Assembly: GCA_045651765.1 (NCBI GenBank)
Contig: JAZRSY010000024.1
Location: forward strand, 1 to 64,000
Direction: 5' to 3'
From: SIG565 sp045651765
Lineage (GTDB): Bacteria > Bacillota > Clostridia > Oscillospirales > Acutalibacteraceae
DNA: 64,000 nt
Positions 16,864 through 25,166 of the stretch are shown here, one piece after another. The notes beneath the pieces were generated by a model that was not told where the DNA came from, did not search any database, and worked only from the letters and a program-made list of their open reading frames with translations. The position numbers and the translations under genes were made by a program. The number at the start of each line of letters is the position of its first letter. Within the stretch, counting starts at the first letter, position 1.

Positions 16864-17106
16864 ATGGCAGTAAAAATCAGACTTCGTAGAATGGGTGCTA
16901 AAAAGGCTCCTTTTTACCGTGTAGTAGTTGCCGATTCAAGATACCCACGCGATGGTAGATTCATTGAAGAAATTGGCTATTATGACACAACTAAAGACCC
17001 TGCAATCGTTAATATTGACGCTGAAAAAGCTAAAAAATGGATTGCAAACGGTGCTCAACCCACCGATACTGTTAAGGCAATTCTTAAGAAAAACGGTGTG
17101 CTTTAA
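16864..17106 (+). CDS. rpsP: Ribosomal protein bS16
   Basis: The 80-residue protein begins MAVKIRLRRMGAKKAPFYRVVVAD, the hallmark of bS16, and ends with the PTDTVKAILKK segment. It is a 30S assembly protein. GGAGGTG precedes the ATG. It lies in the conserved order ffh-rpsP-khpA-rimM-trmD. Confidence 0.98.
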   Translation: MAVKIRLRRMGAKKAPFYRVVVADSRYPRDGRFIEEIGYYDTTKDPAIVNIDAEKAKKWIANGAQPTDTVKAILKKNGVL

Positions 17107-17130
17107 TAGTTAATTTCTGGAGGATTAAAA

Positions 17131-17364
17131 ATGAAAGAACTTCTTATTGCGATAGCAGCAGGTTTAGTAGAAAACCCGGATGCCGTTACAGTTACCGAAG
17201 ATGAAATCAACGAAGATGGTATTATTGTTTACCATTTGCATGTTGCTGAATCCGATATGGGCCGTGTAATAGGCAAACAGGGCAGAATTGCTAAGGCAAT
17301 TCGAGTAGTAATGCGTGCTGCAGCAAATAGGGGCAATACCAAAATTTCAGTGGAAATTGATTAA
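17131..17364 (+). CDS. khpA: KH-domain RNA-binding protein KhpA (YlqC)
   Basis: The 77-residue protein is a single KH domain with the RNA-contacting loop GRVIGKQGRIAKAIR. KhpA proteins partner with KhpB/Jag and affect cell elongation and sRNA binding in Gram-positive bacteria. GGAGG precedes the ATG. It is positioned between rpsP and rimM as in many Firmicutes. Confidence 0.95.
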   Translation: MKELLIAIAAGLVENPDAVTVTEDEINEDGIIVYHLHVAESDMGRVIGKQGRIAKAIRVVMRAAANRGNTKISVEID

Positions 17365-17369
17365 TTTTG

Positions 17370-17430
17370 TTTGGCTGGTTTTAAACCGGCCAAAGCTCTA
17401 AAAAAAATTTACCCCCAGTTTATTGGGGGT
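17370..17430 (+). other. Two strong hairpins in the khpA-rimM gap
   Basis: The first hairpin has nearly self-complementary arms TTTGGCTGGTTT and AAACCGGCCAAA (17370-17394). The second pairs ACCCCCA with TGGGGGT (17411-17430). Neither is followed by a T run on the plus strand, so simple termination of the operon is doubtful; mRNA processing or stability is possible. Confidence 0.5.
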
Positions 17431-17450
17431 ATTAATATATAAGGAAAGTT

Positions 17451-17966
17451 ATGAAAAATAATTATTTCGAAATTGGTCAAATTGTTGGCACCCACGGTGT
17501 AAAAGGTATGGTTCGCATTAAACCCTGGTGCGATGGCATCGGGATTTTAAAGGGTGTTAAAAAATATTACCTTACCGAAAACGGTAATGAGTTTTTTACC
17601 TGCCAACGATTAGCACAAAACGGGCAAGTATTTATTGCCGCTTTTAACGAAATCACTAATATTGACGATGCCAAACTTAAGGTTGGTACTGTTTTGTATG
17701 CTGTGAGAGAAGATTTAAATTTAGAAAAGGGCAGTTATTTTATAAAGGATATTATTGGTTGTGTTGTGTTGGATTCTGATACCAATAAAAATTACGGCAC
17801 CATTACCGATGTTTCTAAAACAGGGGCTAACGATGTTTGGCATATTAACAATTCGGGTAAGGAATATTTAATTCCCGTTATACCAAGTGTTGTTAAAAAT
17901 GTTGATATTGAAAAACAAGAAGTAAAAATTACACCGCTTAAGGGGATTTTTGAAGATGAAGATTGA
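17451..17966 (+). CDS. rimM: Ribosome maturation factor RimM
   Basis: The 171-residue protein has an N-terminal RimM beta-barrel (FEIGQIVGTHGVKGMVRIKPW) and a C-terminal PRC barrel with ...GTITDVSKTGANDVWHI and ...EYLIPVIPSVVKNVDIEKQ. It helps assemble the 30S head around uS19. AAGGAAAG precedes the ATG. Its end overlaps trmD by 11 bases. Confidence 0.95.
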   Translation: MKNNYFEIGQIVGTHGVKGMVRIKPWCDGIGILKGVKKYYLTENGNEFFTCQRLAQNGQVFIAAFNEITNIDDAKLKVGTVLYAVREDLNLEKGSYFIKDIIGCVVLDSDTNKNYGTITDVSKTGANDVWHINNSGKEYLIPVIPSVVKNVDIEKQEVKITPLKGIFEDED

Positions 17967-18699
17967 TATTTTAACACTTTTCCCCGAAATGTGCGAGGCT
18001 GTTTTGTCATCAAGCATAATTGGCCGAGCACGTAAAAACGGGTTAGTTGAAATTAATTGTGTGAATATTAGGGATTTTGCAGGTAATAAACATAATAAAG
18101 TTGACGACACCCCCTATGGCGGTGGTATGGGTATGGTTATGGCTGCAGAGCCAATATATAATGCCTATAAAAGCCTGTGTACCGAGGGCGAAGAAAAACC
18201 GTTTTTAATTTATTTAACCCCGCAAGGAAAGGTTTTTGACCAAAAAACCGCAATAGAGTTTTCTAATAAAAATCACATTGTTTTACTTTGCGGCCATTAT
18301 GAAGGCATTGATGAACGTGTAATTGAAGAAATTGTTGACTGCGAAATTTCGATTGGCGATTTTGTTTTAACAGGTGGGGAATTACCTGCCTTAACAGTAG
18401 CCGATGCTGTTTGCCGAATGTTGCCGGGTGTTTTGTCGGATTCGGTTTGCTTTACCGAAGAAAGCCATTATTCAGGGCTTTTAGAGTTCCCACAATATAC
18501 AAAACCGGCCGAGTGGCACGGCAAAACTGTGCCTGAGGTTTTACTTTCGGGGCACCATTCAAACATTGAAAAATGGCGCCATCAAAAAGCATTGGAAGTT
18601 ACTCTAAAAAAACGCCCGGATTTAATTGAAAACTCTATTCTTACAAAAGATGATTTAAGATATATTGTTGATTTGAAAAATAAAAAGCACGATATATAG
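17956..18699 (+). CDS. trmD: tRNA m1G37 methyltransferase TrmD
   Basis: This 247-residue SPOUT methyltransferase modifies G37 next to the anticodon and prevents frameshifting. It has the trefoil-knot SAM site LLCGHYEGIDERV and SIGDFVLTGGELPAL, and an N-terminal MKIDILTLFPEM. ATG 17956 is preferred because the family starts there and AGGGGA is about nine bases upstream; an in-frame TTG six bases earlier is possible. rplS, often next, is about 19 kb away in this genome. Confidence 0.97.
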   Translation: MKIDILTLFPEMCEAVLSSSIIGRARKNGLVEINCVNIRDFAGNKHNKVDDTPYGGGMGMVMAAEPIYNAYKSLCTEGEEKPFLIYLTPQGKVFDQKTAIEFSNKNHIVLLCGHYEGIDERVIEEIVDCEISIGDFVLTGGELPALTVADAVCRMLPGVLSDSVCFTEESHYSGLLEFPQYTKPAEWHGKTVPEVLLSGHHSNIEKWRHQKALEVTLKKRPDLIENSILTKDDLRYIVDLKNKKHDI

Positions 18700-18800
18700 T
18701 GGTTAAAGCCTTTTTTGGTAAATTTTTAAGCAATTTAACCAAATAGGACTTGAACTTTTTGTAATAGTTTGGAGTTTTAATAGAACTTTTAAAAGAAATG

Positions 18801-18828
18801 TTGACACTTTAGTTTAAATGGATATAAT
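18801..18828 (+). promoter_or_regulatory. Sigma-A promoter of the HPr-like gene
   Basis: TTGACA (18801-18806) and TATAAT (18823-18828) with a 16-bp spacer lie 50 bp before the start codon. Confidence 0.8.
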
Positions 18829-18878
18829 ATAAGTATAAACTTATTTGGTGTAAACCTAGTTTAAAAGGAGAAATTAAT

Positions 18879-19142
18879 ATGTGCGTTAAAGAAGTTATTG
18901 TTCAAAATCAAGTAGGCCTACACGCTCGTCCTGCCACATTTTTTATACAAAAAGCCAATGAATTCAGGTCATCAATTTGGGTAGAAAAAGATGAACGCAG
19001 GGTTAATGCAAAAAGTCTTTTAGGCGTTTTATCACTTGGTATTGTGGGCGATACCGAAATTCGCATTATTGCTGATGGCGTTGATGAAAAAGAAGCTATT
19101 GAAGCTTTAATTAAGCTTGTTGAATCCGGCTTTGCTGAATAA
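18879..19142 (+). CDS. HPr family phosphocarrier protein
   Basis: The 87-residue protein has the HPr active site GLHARPA with the phosphorylatable His, and the NAKSLLGVLSLGI region carrying the regulatory Ser position equivalent to Ser46. It may be phosphorylated by enzyme I and/or HPr kinase. No other PTS genes are nearby, so I cannot tell whether this is the main HPr or a regulatory homologue. It has AAGGAG before the ATG, its own promoter and its own terminator, so it is monocistronic. Confidence 0.88.
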   Translation: MCVKEVIVQNQVGLHARPATFFIQKANEFRSSIWVEKDERRVNAKSLLGVLSLGIVGDTEIRIIADGVDEKEAIEALIKLVESGFAE

Positions 19143-19155
19143 TTTATAAAATTTA

Positions 19156-19190
19156 ACCCCGTATGTTTTAAAACATACGGGGTATTTTTT
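19156..19190. terminator. Bidirectional terminator between HPr and UPF0210 genes
   Basis: ACCCCGTATGTTTT pairs with AAAACATACGGGGT as a perfect 14-bp arm pair, followed by a T run on the plus strand. It serves convergent genes; the UPF0210 stop codon overlaps its edge. Confidence 0.85.
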
Positions 19191-20550
19191 AGTTTTTAAG
19201 GCTTTGTATTGGCGCCGGGATTTGACCGCCGCGATTAATAAATTTAGCAGGGGAGTTTGTGTTAACCTTCATAATAGGTCCGCTACCAAGTAAACCGCCA
19301 AACGAAAGTTCTTCGCCAACGGTTTTACCAATGGCGGGAATAACCCTGACGGCTGTGGTTTTAGAGTTAATCATACCAATAGCTGCCTCATCGGCAATAA
19401 TTGCCGAAATTACTTCGGGTGGAGTGTCGCCGGGGATATTTATCATATCTAATCCAACGCTGCAGACTGCTGTCATGGCCTCTAATTTCTCAATACATAA
19501 AGCACCGCTTCTAGCAGCAGCAATCATACCGGCATCTTCGGTTACGGGAATAAATGCACCTGAAAGTCCGCCTACGCGTGAAGAAGCCATAACACCGCCT
19601 TTTTTAACGGCATCGTTAAGCATGGCAAGTGCGGCGGTTGTTCCGCAAGCACCACAACTCTCAAGACCAATTTCTTCTAAAATGTGTGCAACAGAATCGC
19701 CAACGGCGGGGGTGGGCGCTAACGATAAATCTACAATACCAAACGGAACACCCAACCTGGCGGAAGCCTCTTTAGCTACTAATTGGCCCATTCTTGTAAT
19801 TTTAAAGGCAGTTCGTTTTATAAGCTCCGAAACGCCTGTTAAATCTAAATTAGCCGATTTTTTTGCCAATGCGGCTCTAACAACACCGGGGCCCGAAACG
19901 CCAACATTTATAACACAGTCGGCTTCGCCAACACCGTGGAAAGCGCCTGCCATAAAGGGATTATCTTCGGGGGCGTTGCAAAATACAACTAATTTTGCAG
20001 CACCAATGCAGTTATTATCTTTAGTAAGTTCGGCTGTTTGCTTAACAATTTTGCCCATTAATGCCACGGCATCCATGTTAATGCCGGATTTAGTTGAGCC
20101 AATATTAACCGAAGAACAAATATGTTCGGTTTTGCTAAGAGCTTCGGGAATGCTTTCAATAAGTTCTTTATCGCCGGCAGCAAAGCCTTTGCCAACCAAA
20201 GCCGAATATCCGCCAATAAAATTAACACCAACGGTTTGTGCAGCTTTTTCGAGGGTTAATGCAAACTTTACGGGCTCTTTGTTTTTACAAGCGCCAAGCA
20301 ATAAAGCCACTGGAGTAACCGAAATTCTTTTATTAATTATTGGAATTCCAAGTTCGCGCTCAATTTCACAACAAACCGGAACTAAATTTTTTGCGGTGGT
20401 TGTTATTTTCTTATAAACCTTTTCGCAGGCGGCATCAATGTCGGGGTCTATACAATCTAATAACGAAATACCCATAGTAACTGTTCTGATATCAAGGTTT
20501 TCGTTATCTATCATAGAAATAGTTTCTAAAATATCTTTAGTGTTTACCAT
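19189..20550 (-). CDS. UPF0210/PFL family protein
   Basis: This 453-residue protein is Gly- and Ala-rich and belongs to the UPF0210 (DUF711, 'PFL-like') family, recognisable by TVTMGISLLDCIDPD, NVGVSGPGVV, ASARLGVPFGIVDLSLAPTPAVGDSVA and the C-terminal AIGMINSKTTAVRVIPA. Its biochemical role is not established; the fold has been compared to glycyl-radical enzyme barrels, but no glycyl-radical signature is evident here. It is encoded 8 bp after its usual partner, the ACT-domain protein. Confidence 0.88.
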   Translation of the reverse strand: MVNTKDILETISMIDNENLDIRTVTMGISLLDCIDPDIDAACEKVYKKITTTAKNLVPVCCEIERELGIPIINKRISVTPVALLLGACKNKEPVKFALTLEKAAQTVGVNFIGGYSALVGKGFAAGDKELIESIPEALSKTEHICSSVNIGSTKSGINMDAVALMGKIVKQTAELTKDNNCIGAAKLVVFCNAPEDNPFMAGAFHGVGEADCVINVGVSGPGVVRAALAKKSANLDLTGVSELIKRTAFKITRMGQLVAKEASARLGVPFGIVDLSLAPTPAVGDSVAHILEEIGLESCGACGTTAALAMLNDAVKKGGVMASSRVGGLSGAFIPVTEDAGMIAAARSGALCIEKLEAMTAVCSVGLDMINIPGDTPPEVISAIIADEAAIGMINSKTTAVRVIPAIGKTVGEELSFGGLLGSGPIMKVNTNSPAKFINRGGQIPAPIQSLKN

Positions 20551-20558
20551 ATTATCAC

Positions 20559-20828
20559 CTAAATTCTGTGCATTGAGTTAAAAATGGCTTCGTGCATTAC
20601 ATGAATTTTCATATCAATGGTGTCGCCGAATTTTTCTAAATCCGATGCAAAATCACCAAACGAGCCGGTTAATTTATCTACATCGCCAACCATAATCATA
20701 CAGAACATACCCTGTAAAATTGATTGAGTTACATCAATAATATTAACATTATATTCGGCACATTTGCCCGAAACTTTGGCTAAAATTCCCACGGTATCTT
20801 TACCAACAACGGTTATAACAGTTTTCAT
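20559..20828 (-). CDS. ACT-domain protein (UPF0237)
   Basis: The 89-residue protein is a single ACT domain (MKTVITVVGKDTVGILAKVSG, NIIDVTQSILQGMFCMIM), like GcvR-type small-molecule sensors. It is the conserved partner of UPF0210 proteins and probably binds an amino acid or related ligand that controls the partner; this is inference. GAGGTGA precedes the ATG. The promoter lies in the inverted-repeat region shared with the divergent Lrp-type gene. Confidence 0.9.
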   Translation of the reverse strand: MKTVITVVGKDTVGILAKVSGKCAEYNVNIIDVTQSILQGMFCMIMVGDVDKLTGSFGDFASDLEKFGDTIDMKIHVMHEAIFNSMHRI

Positions 20829-20854
20829 ATTTTCACCTCAAAACATATTTGATA

Positions 20855-20939
20855 ATATAATAACACACTTTTATAAGTTTGTAAACTTAATAAATATAAA
20901 AATAATACTATATTTTTTTAAAAAAGTGTGTTATTATAT
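20855..20939. promoter_or_regulatory. Divergent promoter bounded by perfect 18-bp inverted repeats
   Basis: ATATAATAACACACTTTT (20855-20872) recurs as its exact reverse complement at 20922-20939, with 49 bp between. Each arm contains a TATTAT -10-like box read outward after TGTG. On the minus strand TTACAA lies 16 bp upstream of that box; the plus-strand -35 is poor. The symmetry around divergent genes, one encoding an Lrp/AsnC-type regulator, suggests shared regulation. Confidence 0.6.
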
Positions 20940-20960
20940 ATAAAATGGAGGTAGTTTATT

Positions 20961-21443
20961 ATGAATATGAAATTACTTAAATTATTAAACAAAAACGCAA
21001 GGTACACTTTAAGTGAGCTTTCCGGTATGCTCGGAATTACCGAAAACGAAGTAAAAGCCGAAATAGAATCTTTGGAAAATGAAGGCTACATAAGGGGTTA
21101 TAAAACCGTTATAGATTGGGAAAAGTTTGATGATACTTCGGTTTCGGCATTAATTGAATTAAAGGTTACACCAAAGTCGGGCCTCGGTTTTGAAGAGGTT
21201 GCTCAGCGTGTTATGCGTTATAATGAGGTTGAAACCGTATATTTAATGTCGGGTGGTTACGACCTTTGTGTAATAGTTAAGGGTAAAACCTTCCAACAGG
21301 TTGCAATGTTTGTTGCTAAAGAATTATCCACTATAGATTCGGTTATTTCTACATCTACACACTTTGTTTTACGCCGTTATAAAGAACTTGATGTTTGCCT
21401 TTACGGCGGCAAAAATGACGACAGGGGGATTTATTCTCTGTGA
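20961..21443 (+). CDS. Lrp/AsnC family transcriptional regulator
   Basis: The 160-residue protein has an N-terminal winged helix-turn-helix (LLKLLNKNARYTLSELSGML) and a C-terminal RAM ligand-binding domain (VETVYLMSGGYDLCVIVKG). Such proteins sense amino acids and often regulate neighbouring amino-acid genes. GGAGG precedes the ATG. The stop overlaps the aminotransferase GTG start, so the two are coupled. The inverted repeat upstream is a plausible self-regulated site. Confidence 0.93.
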   Translation: MNMKLLKLLNKNARYTLSELSGMLGITENEVKAEIESLENEGYIRGYKTVIDWEKFDDTSVSALIELKVTPKSGLGFEEVAQRVMRYNEVETVYLMSGGYDLCVIVKGKTFQQVAMFVAKELSTIDSVISTSTHFVLRRYKELDVCLYGGKNDDRGIYSL

Positions 21444-22612
21444 TAAATTATAACGATATTTTAAATAACACCATTAAAGATGTTAAACCTTCGGGAATAC
21501 GAAAGTTTTTTGATATTGCCGAAAACATAAAAGGTGTTATTTCCTTAGGTGTAGGTGAGCCGGATTTCCCAACCCCTTGGAATGTGAGAAGCGCAGGAAT
21601 ACGCTCGTTAGAAAAGGGTAAAACAAGGTATACCTCTAATAAAGGTTTAGAGAATTTACGCAAAGAAATTTCCCGCTATATGCAAAGAAAATATTCAATT
21701 TCTTATACCCCTACCGAAGAAATTTTAATTACCGTTGGCGGTAGCGAAGCTATTGATATGTGCATTAGGTCGGTTGTCAACCCCGGCGATGAGGTAATTA
21801 TTCCGCAACCTAGTTATGTTTGCTATGAACCCATTGTTAAACTTGCAGGTGGTGTTCCGGTAATTATTGAAACAAAAGCCGAAAATGAATTTAAATTAAC
21901 GCCTGAAGAATTAAAAGAAAAAATTACTAATAAAACCAAGGCTTTAATTTTACCGTACCCTTGCAACCCAACAGGCGCTATTATGGAGCGAGAAGACCTT
22001 GAAAAAATCGCCGAAATATTAAAAAACACCAATATTTTAATAATTTCTGATGAAATTTATTCCGAACTGACATTTAGCGAAAGCAAGCATATATCAATTG
22101 CCGCAATTGAGGGTATGAAAGAGAGAACTGTTGTTATAAACGGTTTTTCAAAATCATTCTCAATGACAGGTTGGCGTTTAGGCTTTGCTTGCGGACCTAA
22201 AGAAATTTTAAGCCAAATTATTAAAATACACCAATACGCTATTATGTGCGCACCAACAGTTTCACAGTACGCCGCCATAGAGGCTCTTAAAAATTGCGAC
22301 GATGCCGTGCAAGAAATGTTGGAAGAATATGATTCCCGCAGGCGTTTGATTGTTAAAGGCTTTAATGATTTAGGCCTTTCGTGCCGCGAGCCTAAGGGTG
22401 CGTTTTATGCCTTCCCATGCATAAAATCTACCGGTATGACCAGCGAAGAATTTTGCGAAAAGCTTTTACTTTCTAAAAATGTTGCTTTGGTGCCAGGCAC
22501 TGCATTTGGTTTAGGCGGAGAGGGTTATGTCAGGGCTTCTTACTGTTATTCGGTAGAGCATATTAACAAGGCTTTAAGCCGTATTGCCGAATTTTTAAAT
22601 GAGATTAGGTGA
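21440..22612 (+). CDS. Class I/II PLP-dependent aminotransferase
   Basis: The 390-residue fold-type I enzyme has SLGVGEPDFPTP, the PYPCNPTGA motif, ISDEIYSEL and the PLP lysine in NGFSKSFSMTGWRLGF, plus the conserved C-terminal Arg in GYVRASY. It resembles AspC/PatA-like aminotransferases paired with Lrp-type regulators. The amino-acid substrate cannot be assigned from sequence alone. It starts with GTG inside the Lrp stop, with AGGGGGA upstream. Confidence 0.93.
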   Translation: MINYNDILNNTIKDVKPSGIRKFFDIAENIKGVISLGVGEPDFPTPWNVRSAGIRSLEKGKTRYTSNKGLENLRKEISRYMQRKYSISYTPTEEILITVGGSEAIDMCIRSVVNPGDEVIIPQPSYVCYEPIVKLAGGVPVIIETKAENEFKLTPEELKEKITNKTKALILPYPCNPTGAIMEREDLEKIAEILKNTNILIISDEIYSELTFSESKHISIAAIEGMKERTVVINGFSKSFSMTGWRLGFACGPKEILSQIIKIHQYAIMCAPTVSQYAAIEALKNCDDAVQEMLEEYDSRRRLIVKGFNDLGLSCREPKGAFYAFPCIKSTGMTSEEFCEKLLLSKNVALVPGTAFGLGGEGYVRASYCYSVEHINKALSRIAEFLNEIR

Positions 22613-23466
22613 TTTTAATTAAAATTAAAGCAAATGCCAAAATTAATTTAACACTCGATATTTTAGGTAAAAGACCCGACGGTTATCATTTAGTTGATAT
22701 GATAATGCAATCGGTTAGTTTATGTGATAATATTGAATTAACAAAATTACCTGAAAATGAAATTATTGTTACTTCGTCTGATAATTTATTAGGCGGAGAA
22801 CAGGATATTTGTTATAAGGCTGCTAAACTTTTTTTTGAAAAAAGCGGTCTTAAACATGGTGTTAAAATTAATATTTATAAAAACATACCATTGGCTGCAG
22901 GCCTGGGTGGTGGCAGTGCCGATGCCGCCGCTGTGCTGCTAGCCTTAAATAAAATGTTTTTAAACCCATTAAGTAATACCGATTTATATAATATTGCCTT
23001 AATTTTAGGGGCAGATGTACCGTTTTTTTTAATCGGTGGCACGGTTTATGCTACAGGCATTGGCGAACAGCTCACCAAATTAAAAGATATGCCCGAATGC
23101 TATATTTTAATTGTTAAAAACGGCAATAAAAAATCAACCGCCCAAATGTACAAGCAGTTAGACAACGCCGAAAGTTATGGTGATTTTAATACCGATAAGG
23201 CAAAAGAGGCTATAAATAAAGGCGATTTAAATGAAATTTGCTTAAACATTGGTAACACATTTACTGAGTTGTGGGATATTAACGATATTAAATCGGTTAT
23301 GCTCTCAAACGGTGCTATGGCTGTTTCTTTAAGTGGCAGCGGGCCTTCGGTATTTGGCATTTATGATAATTATAATAATGCATTGTTGGCTTTAAATACT
23401 TTTTTAGACAACAATATTCAAGCGTTTTTAACTACACCCGCTAAAGATGCAATTATTCTTGAATAG
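22609..23466 (+). CDS. ispE: 4-diphosphocytidyl-2-C-methyl-D-erythritol kinase
   Basis: This 285-residue GHMP kinase performs the fourth step of the MEP isoprenoid pathway. It has KANAKINLTLDILGKRPDGYH at the start, the ATP loop PLAAGLGGGSADAAA at about residue 90, and the third motif SLSGSGPSVFG. It starts with GTG overlapping the aminotransferase stop (GTGA). Isoprenoid synthesis by the MEP route is typical of Clostridia. Confidence 0.96.
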   Translation: MILIKIKANAKINLTLDILGKRPDGYHLVDMIMQSVSLCDNIELTKLPENEIIVTSSDNLLGGEQDICYKAAKLFFEKSGLKHGVKINIYKNIPLAAGLGGGSADAAAVLLALNKMFLNPLSNTDLYNIALILGADVPFFLIGGTVYATGIGEQLTKLKDMPECYILIVKNGNKKSTAQMYKQLDNAESYGDFNTDKAKEAINKGDLNEICLNIGNTFTELWDINDIKSVMLSNGAMAVSLSGSGPSVFGIYDNYNNALLALNTFLDNNIQAFLTTPAKDAIILE

Positions 23467-23513
23467 TTTTTAAAATTTGTGTCAATATTCCTAATATCAA
23501 AGGAGTGTTGATA

Positions 23514-24128
23514 ATGAAAATTTTAAACAACAAAATTTTAAAAATTTCGGTTTTGTCGGCTTTTATTTTATCGGTACTTATTAGTATGGTTAGCTTTGAT
23601 GCCAACTGTAACGAACTTAAAAATAATGTTTTTAGGTTGCACATTATTGCTAATTCTGATTCCGAAGCCGACCAACTTTTAAAACTTAAGGTTAGAGATG
23701 CCGTTTTAGAAGCAGGTGGCAAAGAGTTTGAAAACTGCCAAAACATTAATGATGCCATTAACAACGCAGAAAATAATATAGAATTTTTTAAAAAAACAGC
23801 ACAAGATGTTGTTGTTAATAACGGGTATGATTATAAAGTAGATGTCTGTGTTGAAAAAACATATTTCAATACCCGTGTGTATGATGAATTTGCTTTGCCG
23901 GCCGGCGAATATTATGCTTTATGTATTAAAATTGGAAAGGCAGAAGGCAAAAACTGGTGGTGCGTTATGTTTCCGGCGCTTTGTGTGCCAACCGCAACTA
24001 ATGCTAAACTCGAAAATTCTGTAGGGGATAGCGCCGTTAATATTGCTAATAACCATAAAAAATATATTTTTAGGTTTAAAACAATCGAAATTTTTGAACA
24101 AATTAAAAAAAATATTAAAATAAAGTAA
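23514..24128 (+). CDS. spoIIR: Stage II sporulation protein R
   Basis: The 204-residue protein has an N-terminal signal/anchor helix and the SpoIIR signatures RLHIIANSDSEADQLLKLKVRDAVL and LPAGEYYALCIKIGKAEGKNWWCVMFPALC. In Bacillus SpoIIR is secreted from the forespore and triggers SpoIIGA to process pro-sigma-E. ATG 23514 lies eight bases after AGGAG. It follows ispE by 47 bp; a dedicated sigma-F promoter was not obvious to me. Confidence 0.95.
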   Translation: MKILNNKILKISVLSAFILSVLISMVSFDANCNELKNNVFRLHIIANSDSEADQLLKLKVRDAVLEAGGKEFENCQNINDAINNAENNIEFFKKTAQDVVVNNGYDYKVDVCVEKTYFNTRVYDEFALPAGEYYALCIKIGKAEGKNWWCVMFPALCVPTATNAKLENSVGDSAVNIANNHKKYIFRFKTIEIFEQIKKNIKIK

Positions 24129-24135
24129 ATTTTAC

Positions 24136-24164
24136 TTGCATTTTTATTAATAATGTGGTATTAT
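24136..24164 (+). promoter_or_regulatory. Sigma-A promoter of rpmE
   Basis: TTGCAT (24136-24141) and TATTAT (24159-24164) with 17-bp spacing lie 35 bp before rpmE. Confidence 0.7.
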
Positions 24165-24198
24165 CCTATTGTTATGAAATTTTGAAAGGGGTGGCACT

Positions 24199-24399
24199 AT
24201 GAAACAGGGCATTCATCCTAGCTACGAAAAAACTGTAATTAAGTGTGCTTGCGGAGCCGAGTTTGAAACTCGCTCAACTAAAAAGGACATTCATCTTGAT
24301 ATTTGCTCAAAATGTCATCCGTTCTTTACAGGCAGACAAAAACTTGTTGATACAGGCGGACGTGTTGATAGATTCAACAAGCGTTTTGGCTTAAAATAA
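24199..24399 (+). CDS. rpmE: Ribosomal protein bL31 (zinc-binding form)
   Basis: The 66-residue protein has the four-cysteine zinc set C16, C18, C36 and C39, and the HPFFTGRQKLVDTGGRVDRF core. It is the C+ type that binds zinc. AAAGGGG precedes the ATG and a terminator follows, so it is monocistronic. Confidence 0.97.
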   Translation: MKQGIHPSYEKTVIKCACGAEFETRSTKKDIHLDICSKCHPFFTGRQKLVDTGGRVDRFNKRFGLK

Positions 24400-24412
24400 G
24401 TTTCTAAAGTAT

Positions 24413-24445
24413 TCCGTAACCGCCTATGGTTACGGATTTCTTTTT
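24413..24445 (+). terminator. Terminator of rpmE
   Basis: TCCGTAACC pairs with GGTTACGGA around a GCCTAT loop, followed by TTTCTTTTTTT. Confidence 0.88.
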
Positions 24446-24473
24446 TTATTTGAATGTCGAAATAGGGGTAATT

Positions 24474-25094
24474 ATGAAATCTTTTAAAACCATAAACGGC
24501 GAATATGTTTTTGAATTGACCGAAAAACGCTCTAAATTCATTGCAACATTGTGCCATGTTGAAAGTGAAGAGCAAGCAACAGAAATTATTAATAAAATTC
24601 GTTCAAAATATTGGGATGCTAAGCATAATGTTTATGCTTACTCTTTAAATGAAGGCAATTTAACACGTTTTTCTGATGATAGTGAGCCGCATGGCACCGC
24701 AGGAAAACCGGTTTTAGATGTTATTGAAGGTAATGGACTTAAAAATGTTTTAATTGTGGTTACCAGATATTTTGGCGGTGTTTTGCTTGGAACCGGTGGC
24801 TTAGTCAGAGCATATTCGGGTGCTGCAGCAGGGGCCGTTAACAGTGCCGATATTGCTGTTATGACACCATGCTGTGTTTTAAGTCTGCAATGCGATTACG
24901 GTATGTACGATTTATTAAACAAGTTGTGCGAAAACATTAAAGGTGGGGTTATTAGCACCGATTTTAACGAACAGGTAGTAACCAAAATTTATATTTCGAA
25001 AGAAGAATACAATAACTTTGTTGATTTAATTAACAATACATTTAACGGCAAAATTTTAATAAATATTATAGAAAATAAATATTACCCAATTTAA
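24474..25094 (+). CDS. YigZ/IMPACT family protein (UPF0029)
   Basis: The 206-residue protein has the IMPACT N-terminal domain (KRSKFIATLCHV, DDSEPHGTAGKPVLDVI, VTRYFGGVLLGTGGLVRAYSGAA) and a short DUF1949-like C-terminal domain. The bacterial function is not settled; IMPACT relatives act on translation stress signalling in eukaryotes. ATG 24474 follows AGGGG and matches the family's start; upstream in-frame sequence overlaps the rpmE terminator and is not coding. Confidence 0.92.
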   Translation: MKSFKTINGEYVFELTEKRSKFIATLCHVESEEQATEIINKIRSKYWDAKHNVYAYSLNEGNLTRFSDDSEPHGTAGKPVLDVIEGNGLKNVLIVVTRYFGGVLLGTGGLVRAYSGAAAGAVNSADIAVMTPCCVLSLQCDYGMYDLLNKLCENIKGGVISTDFNEQVVTKIYISKEEYNNFVDLINNTFNGKILINIIENKYYPI

Positions 25095-25166
25095 TTTTAA
25101 AAAAATAAAGGTTTTCGACATTTTTTTGCGTATATAATAAATATAAAAACAAAACGGGGTGAGGTC

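Noticed and set aside
19259..20416. A 385-codon plus-strand open frame
   Set aside because: It is exactly antisense to the well-supported UPF0210 gene, is rich in Pro/Ala/Ser as expected of a shadow frame, and lacks a ribosome-binding site.
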